NCBI GenBank assembly: GCA_028870665.1
Contig: JAGWPB010000003.1
Location: forward strand, 1-64,000
Source of the DNA: Lysobacteraceae bacterium
Lineage (GTDB): Bacteria; Pseudomonadota; Gammaproteobacteria; Xanthomonadales; Rhodanobacteraceae
Length of the DNA: 64,000 nt
Direction: 5' to 3'
The notes under the pieces are model-generated. The model had not been told where the DNA came from. It did no database searches and saw nothing but the letters and a program-made list of their open reading frames with translations. Position 1 is the stretch's first letter, and each line of letters begins with the position of its first letter. A program made the translations under genes and the position numbers. Below, piece after piece: positions 61,627-64,000 of the stretch.

Positions 61627-62708
61627 ACACGCGGTACCGATCACGCGACCAGCGCGGTTTCGTCCTGCTGACCGTGCTGGCGATGGTGGTGGTGCTGGCG
61701 TTGCTGGCGACGGCGGCAGCGATCACGGTATCGCGTCTGCGTCGCGAGGCGATCGTGCAGCAGGAGCGCCTGCGCGGCGAGCTGGATGCCTATTCAACCC
61801 GTTCCACTCTGCTGTATCTGCTCGGCACCCAGCGCATGACCTTCGCCGGGCTCACCGTCGATGACCGCATCGTGTATACGGCCGAGGAACAGGCGACGCG
61901 CAAGGTCGATCCCGAAGACCTGTCGATCTCGTACACGCCGGTCGGCAACGAGATCCGCCTCGATGGGCGCGTCTATCGCGGGCTCGGCGATTCGCAGTTC
62001 GCGCTGCAGGACGATCGCGGGCGGCTATCGATCGACTGGGCGGTCGCGGGCACCTACGACAACCTGCTGCGCCAGCTCAAGGTGCCGATCGATCAGCGCG
62101 GCGTGTTGACGGATCGCCTGCTCGATTACCAAGACAGCGACGACCTGCCGCGACTGAACGGCGCCGAGGCGCCGACCTATCTTCAGCGCGGCCTGCCACC
62201 GCCACCCAACCGTCCGCTGCTGACACCGTTCGAGTTGCGCCGGGTGCTGGGTTGGGAAAACTACCTCGGCGCCTGGAGCGATGCCGAGCTGGCGCGTCGT
62301 CTCAGCGCCGTGCGTTCGGTGTCGATCAACGTCAATACCGCGCCGGCGTCGGTGCTGGCTATGCTGCCCGGCGTGACGCCGGGGATGGCGCAGCGAATGG
62401 TGGCCTATCGCAATCTGTCGCCCGTGAACGGTTATGAAGAGGCCCAGCAGCTGTTGCCGGGGCTGCCGCCGGAGACCGATCTGGTGGCGCTCTACCCCGG
62501 CCCATCGGGTACCCTAGAAAGCTGGCCCGGAACCGGCGGCGAGGGCTGGCAGCTGCACTGGACGTTGACGCCTTTCGAACATCAGGGGCAGCCGTGGAGA
62601 ATCGATGATGCGGTCCGGCTGGAGCGAAGCGGTAACGCGGTGGCTGGAAGCGCAGGGCGCCCGGCTGGCGCGGCGTTTGCAGGCGGCCCGCTGGTACCGG
62701 GGGGCTGA
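61623..62708 (+). CDS. gspK: Minor pseudopilin GspK
   Basis: Large minor pseudopilin that caps the pseudopilus (361 residues). The leader ends at Gly before FVLLTVLAMVVVLALLATAA. The +5 Glu is replaced by Thr, as is normal for GspK. The inserted globular domain shows LLDYQDSDD and the helix-hairpin region SINVNTAPASVLAMLPGVTPGMAQRMV. The true family end lies near WRIDDAVRLERS. The last 35 residues are Gly/Ala-rich and overlap the start of the next gene by 101 nt in another frame. Confidence 0.92.
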   Translation: MNTRYRSRDQRGFVLLTVLAMVVVLALLATAAAITVSRLRREAIVQQERLRGELDAYSTRSTLLYLLGTQRMTFAGLTVDDRIVYTAEEQATRKVDPEDLSISYTPVGNEIRLDGRVYRGLGDSQFALQDDRGRLSIDWAVAGTYDNLLRQLKVPIDQRGVLTDRLLDYQDSDDLPRLNGAEAPTYLQRGLPPPPNRPLLTPFELRRVLGWENYLGAWSDAELARRLSAVRSVSINVNTAPASVLAMLPGVTPGMAQRMVAYRNLSPVNGYEEAQQLLPGLPPETDLVALYPGPSGTLESWPGTGGEGWQLHWTLTPFEHQGQPWRIDDAVRLERSGNAVAGSAGRPAGAAFAGGPLVPGG

Positions 62709-64000
62709 GGAGCTTGAGCGGTTGCGGCCGGGCCACGGCGGTAGCGAGTGGGTTCTTGCGCGGGCGTATTGCGTGTACCTGACAGTGGCTTGCGGGGCGG
62801 TGCCGGCCGCCCGGCGGCGCGATTACGTGGCGGTGGCGGTGCGGCGTGCGGCGCCGTTTGCGGATGCGGACTGGTATGCGGCATGGCGCGACGAGACCGC
62901 CCAGGTGTGGCTGTGGTCGCGGTCGGCGGTGCGCGGCGCGTTGGTGGAAGGCGCGGCGGCGAGCCGGATCAGGATGCTGCCCGAGTCGGTATTGCGCGGG
63001 ACTCCGCAGATGCAGGGAGCGCAGCTCCTGGCCGATACGGCGGGCTGCGAAGGGCGGCTTTGGCAGGACGGGCTGTTGGCGGCGAGCATGTGGTGGCCGG
63101 CGCAGCCGGATACGTCGGCCTGGGCGGGTTTCTGTCGCAGTGCGGGTTTGGCGGTGACGGCGGTGCCGGAGCTGCAGTCCGCGCAGGTGCTGGCGGAACG
63201 GCCGTGGACGCTGGCGGCCCGGGCGGGTGGGCTGGAGACGCTGCGGCAATACCGGCGCGAACTGGCGTTGGTGGCAGCCGCGCTGTGGATGGTGACGCTC
63301 GGTTTCGAGCTGGGTGCGGTCGCGCGTACGCGCTGGGCCCTGCACGGGGTGGAGACGGCGCTGGCATCGGAGCGAGCAGCGATCGCGGACATCCTGGCGG
63401 CGCGCGGCAAGGCGGAGCAGGCGCGGGTGACGATCGAGCGGTTGGAGGCCTTGCAGGCGGTGCCGTCGCAGCTGGCACTGCTGCAGGGAGTCAGCGCGCG
63501 GATGCCGGGGTCATGGCGACTGCAGGAATGGCACATGACCGACCCGCAGCATCTGGAAATGACCGTCAGCGTGACACCGGCGGACCCGCCGGGCCTGGTG
63601 CGGGCGCTGGAGGGATCGGACTTCCTGCGGTCGGTGCGGGCGGAGATCGGGCCGGCGGCGCCCGATCAGCTGGTGGTCCACGCGACCGTGCTCGAACCGG
63701 CTGCGGCGGCGGTGGGTGAGAGCGCGACGCAGGCTGCCGCCGTGTCGGCGCAGCCGCCCATCGTGCCGCAGGCGGCCGTGTCGCCGTCCGCAACGCCGCC
63801 TGCGCCGACACGCGTACCGGTCGCAATGCACCCTGCGCCCCCGGCTCCGGCACTAGACACGGTGCCGCCACTTCACGGCGGTGGTTACGGTGGCCCGCTG
63901 ATCAGAGGCCAGGGATTGCCGGGAGGATTTGTTTCGCGAGCGCTGCCGGTACCCGCCCCGGCAGCGGCGCCCGCGCCGCGTCCGACGAAGGGCGGCGGGT
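62608..64000 (+). CDS. gspL: Type II secretion protein GspL-like, with PilN-like domain (partial)
   Basis: The frame starts at ATG 62608 (GGAG eight nt upstream) inside the gspK end and stays open to the window edge, so the C-terminus is missing. The first 230 residues form a cytoplasmic actin-like domain of low conservation. One membrane helix follows (ALVAAALWMVTLGFELGAV, about 235-253). After it comes a PilN/GspL-like periplasmic helix-strand region (ALASERAAIADILAARGKAE, then RLQEWHMTDPQHLEMTVSV). From about residue 375 the chain is rich in Pro and Ala, ending in GGGYGGPLIRGQGLPGGF at the edge. GspL links GspE to the membrane platform. The proline-rich end is longer than usual and could be a fusion to a following component. 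Confidence 0.75.
   Translation, partial: MRSGWSEAVTRWLEAQGARLARRLQAARWYRGAEELERLRPGHGGSEWVLARAYCVYLTVACGAVPAARRRDYVAVAVRRAAPFADADWYAAWRDETAQVWLWSRSAVRGALVEGAAASRIRMLPESVLRGTPQMQGAQLLADTAGCEGRLWQDGLLAASMWWPAQPDTSAWAGFCRSAGLAVTAVPELQSAQVLAERPWTLAARAGGLETLRQYRRELALVAAALWMVTLGFELGAVARTRWALHGVETALASERAAIADILAARGKAEQARVTIERLEALQAVPSQLALLQGVSARMPGSWRLQEWHMTDPQHLEMTVSVTPADPPGLVRALEGSDFLRSVRAEIGPAAPDQLVVHATVLEPAAAAVGESATQAAAVSAQPPIVPQAAVSPSATPPAPTRVPVAMHPAPPAPALDTVPPLHGGGYGGPLIRGQGLPGGFVSRALPVPAPAAAPAPRPTKGGG

Overview
The window is a gene-dense, high-GC stretch of chromosome (64 kb) from a Gram-negative gammaproteobacterium, most likely order Xanthomonadales/Lysobacterales. This rests on the gene set and order: rhlB/trxA/rho neighbourhood, LPS heptose genes, a GCS2-type GshA, an Xps-type type II secretion order E-F-G-H-I-J-K-L, and a large cytochrome aa3 oxidase operon. 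The family or genus is inference. No phage, transposase or CRISPR array was seen. Many long open frames on the opposite strand are GC-rich shadows and are left out.

Layout. 1-2.5 kb: the 5' part of putA, reading out of the window. 2.7-13.1 kb: a respiratory block with ctaC, ctaD, a 46-residue small assembly protein, cox11-type ctaG, ctaE, SURF1, an SCO-like membrane protein, ctaA, ctaB and a caa3-type CtaG. Convergent SCO and PCu(A)C copper chaperones follow. 13.3-20.1 kb: glutathione peroxidase, an aldehyde dehydrogenase, then dnaG, coq7 and a GlcF-like Fe-S protein on the minus strand, then rplM-rpsI and tRNA-Gln(CUG), with a decayed tRNA-like fragment between. 20.6-27.1 kb: a DUF3025 protein, a J-like/NTF2-like membrane protein, and a complete ADP-heptose pathway (hldA, hldD, gmhB and a gmhA-hldC fusion). 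27.2-33.2 kb: M3 peptidase, glutamate-cysteine ligase, LOG-family protein, a conserved hypothetical and a broken TonB-dependent receptor. 33.3-41.8 kb: rho, trxA, rhlB, ftsEX, a double-receiver regulator, ung and rpoH, the last with a perfect CIRCE operator. 42.3-49.7 kb: an intact TonB-dependent receptor, a CpxRA-like two-component system with a His/Met-rich secreted partner, and a SerB-SerA fusion. 50.1-55.4 kb: three tandem paralogous secreted proteins of unknown function, each with its own near-identical terminator and related intergenic repeats. 55.7-64 kb: an ABC-2 export permease and the start of a type II secretion operon, gspE to gspL (open at the window end).

How the genes work together. 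The oxidase block supplies structural subunits, heme A synthesis and both copper-delivery routes. The heptose block makes ADP-L-glycero-D-manno-heptose for LPS core from sedoheptulose 7-phosphate. SerA and SerB activities are fused, so two of the three serine biosynthesis steps lie in one chain. HrcA control of rpoH through CIRCE would join negative and positive heat-shock circuits.

The best candidates for new biology are the three-gene secreted paralogue array (constant ends, variable centre, next to a secretion system), the two fusions (GmhA-HldC and SerB-SerA), CIRCE at rpoH, and a 101-bp tandem duplication at the gspF/gspG junction that leaves a stop-terminated ghost prepilin leader.
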